Shown: positions 6,703-6,741 of the stretch, in pieces
How the letters are laid out: every line of letters starts with the position of its first letter
Position numbering within the stretch: position 1 is the first letter of the stretch
Program-made: the position numbers and the translations under genes
The notes under the pieces: generated by a model
The model's input: the letters and a program-made list of their open reading frames with translations, nothing else
The model's database searches: none
Told to the model about the DNA's origin: nothing
Source: JABHVE01 sp047517625
GTDB taxonomy: Bacteria; Pseudomonadota; Alphaproteobacteria; UBA2966; CAIVPW01
DNA length: 6,741 nucleotides
Direction of reading: 5' to 3'
NCBI GenBank assembly: GCA_047517625.1
Contig: JAKZSO010000141.1
Span: forward strand, 1-6,741

Positions 6703-6741
6703 GTATACAGGCGCCCCCTCCCAGGACCAACCCCGTGAACC

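Overview
The window carries five protein-coding genes, all on the minus strand. Reading in the direction of transcription (high to low coordinates), they are a complete four-gene ABC-exporter operon, a 198-base intergenic region, and then a periplasmic PQQ-dependent dehydrogenase that runs off the left edge. GC content is high (roughly 55-60 % by eye). The Gram-negative style PQQ enzyme and the genes tightly coupled by 4-base overlaps suggest a proteobacterium, most likely an alphaproteobacterium. That assignment is inference from gene content; no taxonomic marker is present.

Operon (6702 down to 1881): an ABC ATPase with a GldA-like Glu in the Q-loop position, a six-helix ABC-2 permease of the GldF type, a 639-residue GldG-like membrane-anchored auxiliary protein, and a DUF4340 protein with one membrane anchor and a Pro/Gly-rich tail. 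The first three genes are joined by two ATGA overlaps (5743-5746 and 5012-5015). The fourth starts 12 bases after the third stops. The first two products would form the transporter core. The other two would place large domains in the periplasm. In Bacteroidetes the homologous GldA/F/G set is needed for gliding; in proteobacteria the substrate is unknown to me.

Intergenic region (1683-1880): a perfect 16-base palindrome (1843-1858) lies just past the operon. A good sigma70-like promoter faces the dehydrogenase (-35 TTGACG, 17-base spacer, -10 TACGAT). The predicted leader of about 80 bases begins with a 7-bp stem-loop and ends with two adjacent palindromes that run into a strong Shine-Dalgarno sequence. 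The dehydrogenase therefore looks like a separate, individually controlled transcription unit.

Dehydrogenase (1682 down to 1, 560 residues visible): a methanol/ethanol-family quinoprotein with a Sec signal peptide. Most PQQ and metal-site residues can be aligned, including the extra Asp two residues after the catalytic Asp that marks lanthanide-dependent enzymes of this family. It departs from the classical enzymes by having Asp instead of Glu at the first metal ligand and by lacking the vicinal Cys-Cys pair. The C-terminal end, where a haem c domain would be in quinohaemoprotein alcohol dehydrogenases, is outside the window.

I see no RNA genes, insertion sequences, CRISPR arrays or phage genes. 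The most interesting item is the unusual metal site of the dehydrogenase together with its structured leader. I do not see a clearly new multi-gene system.
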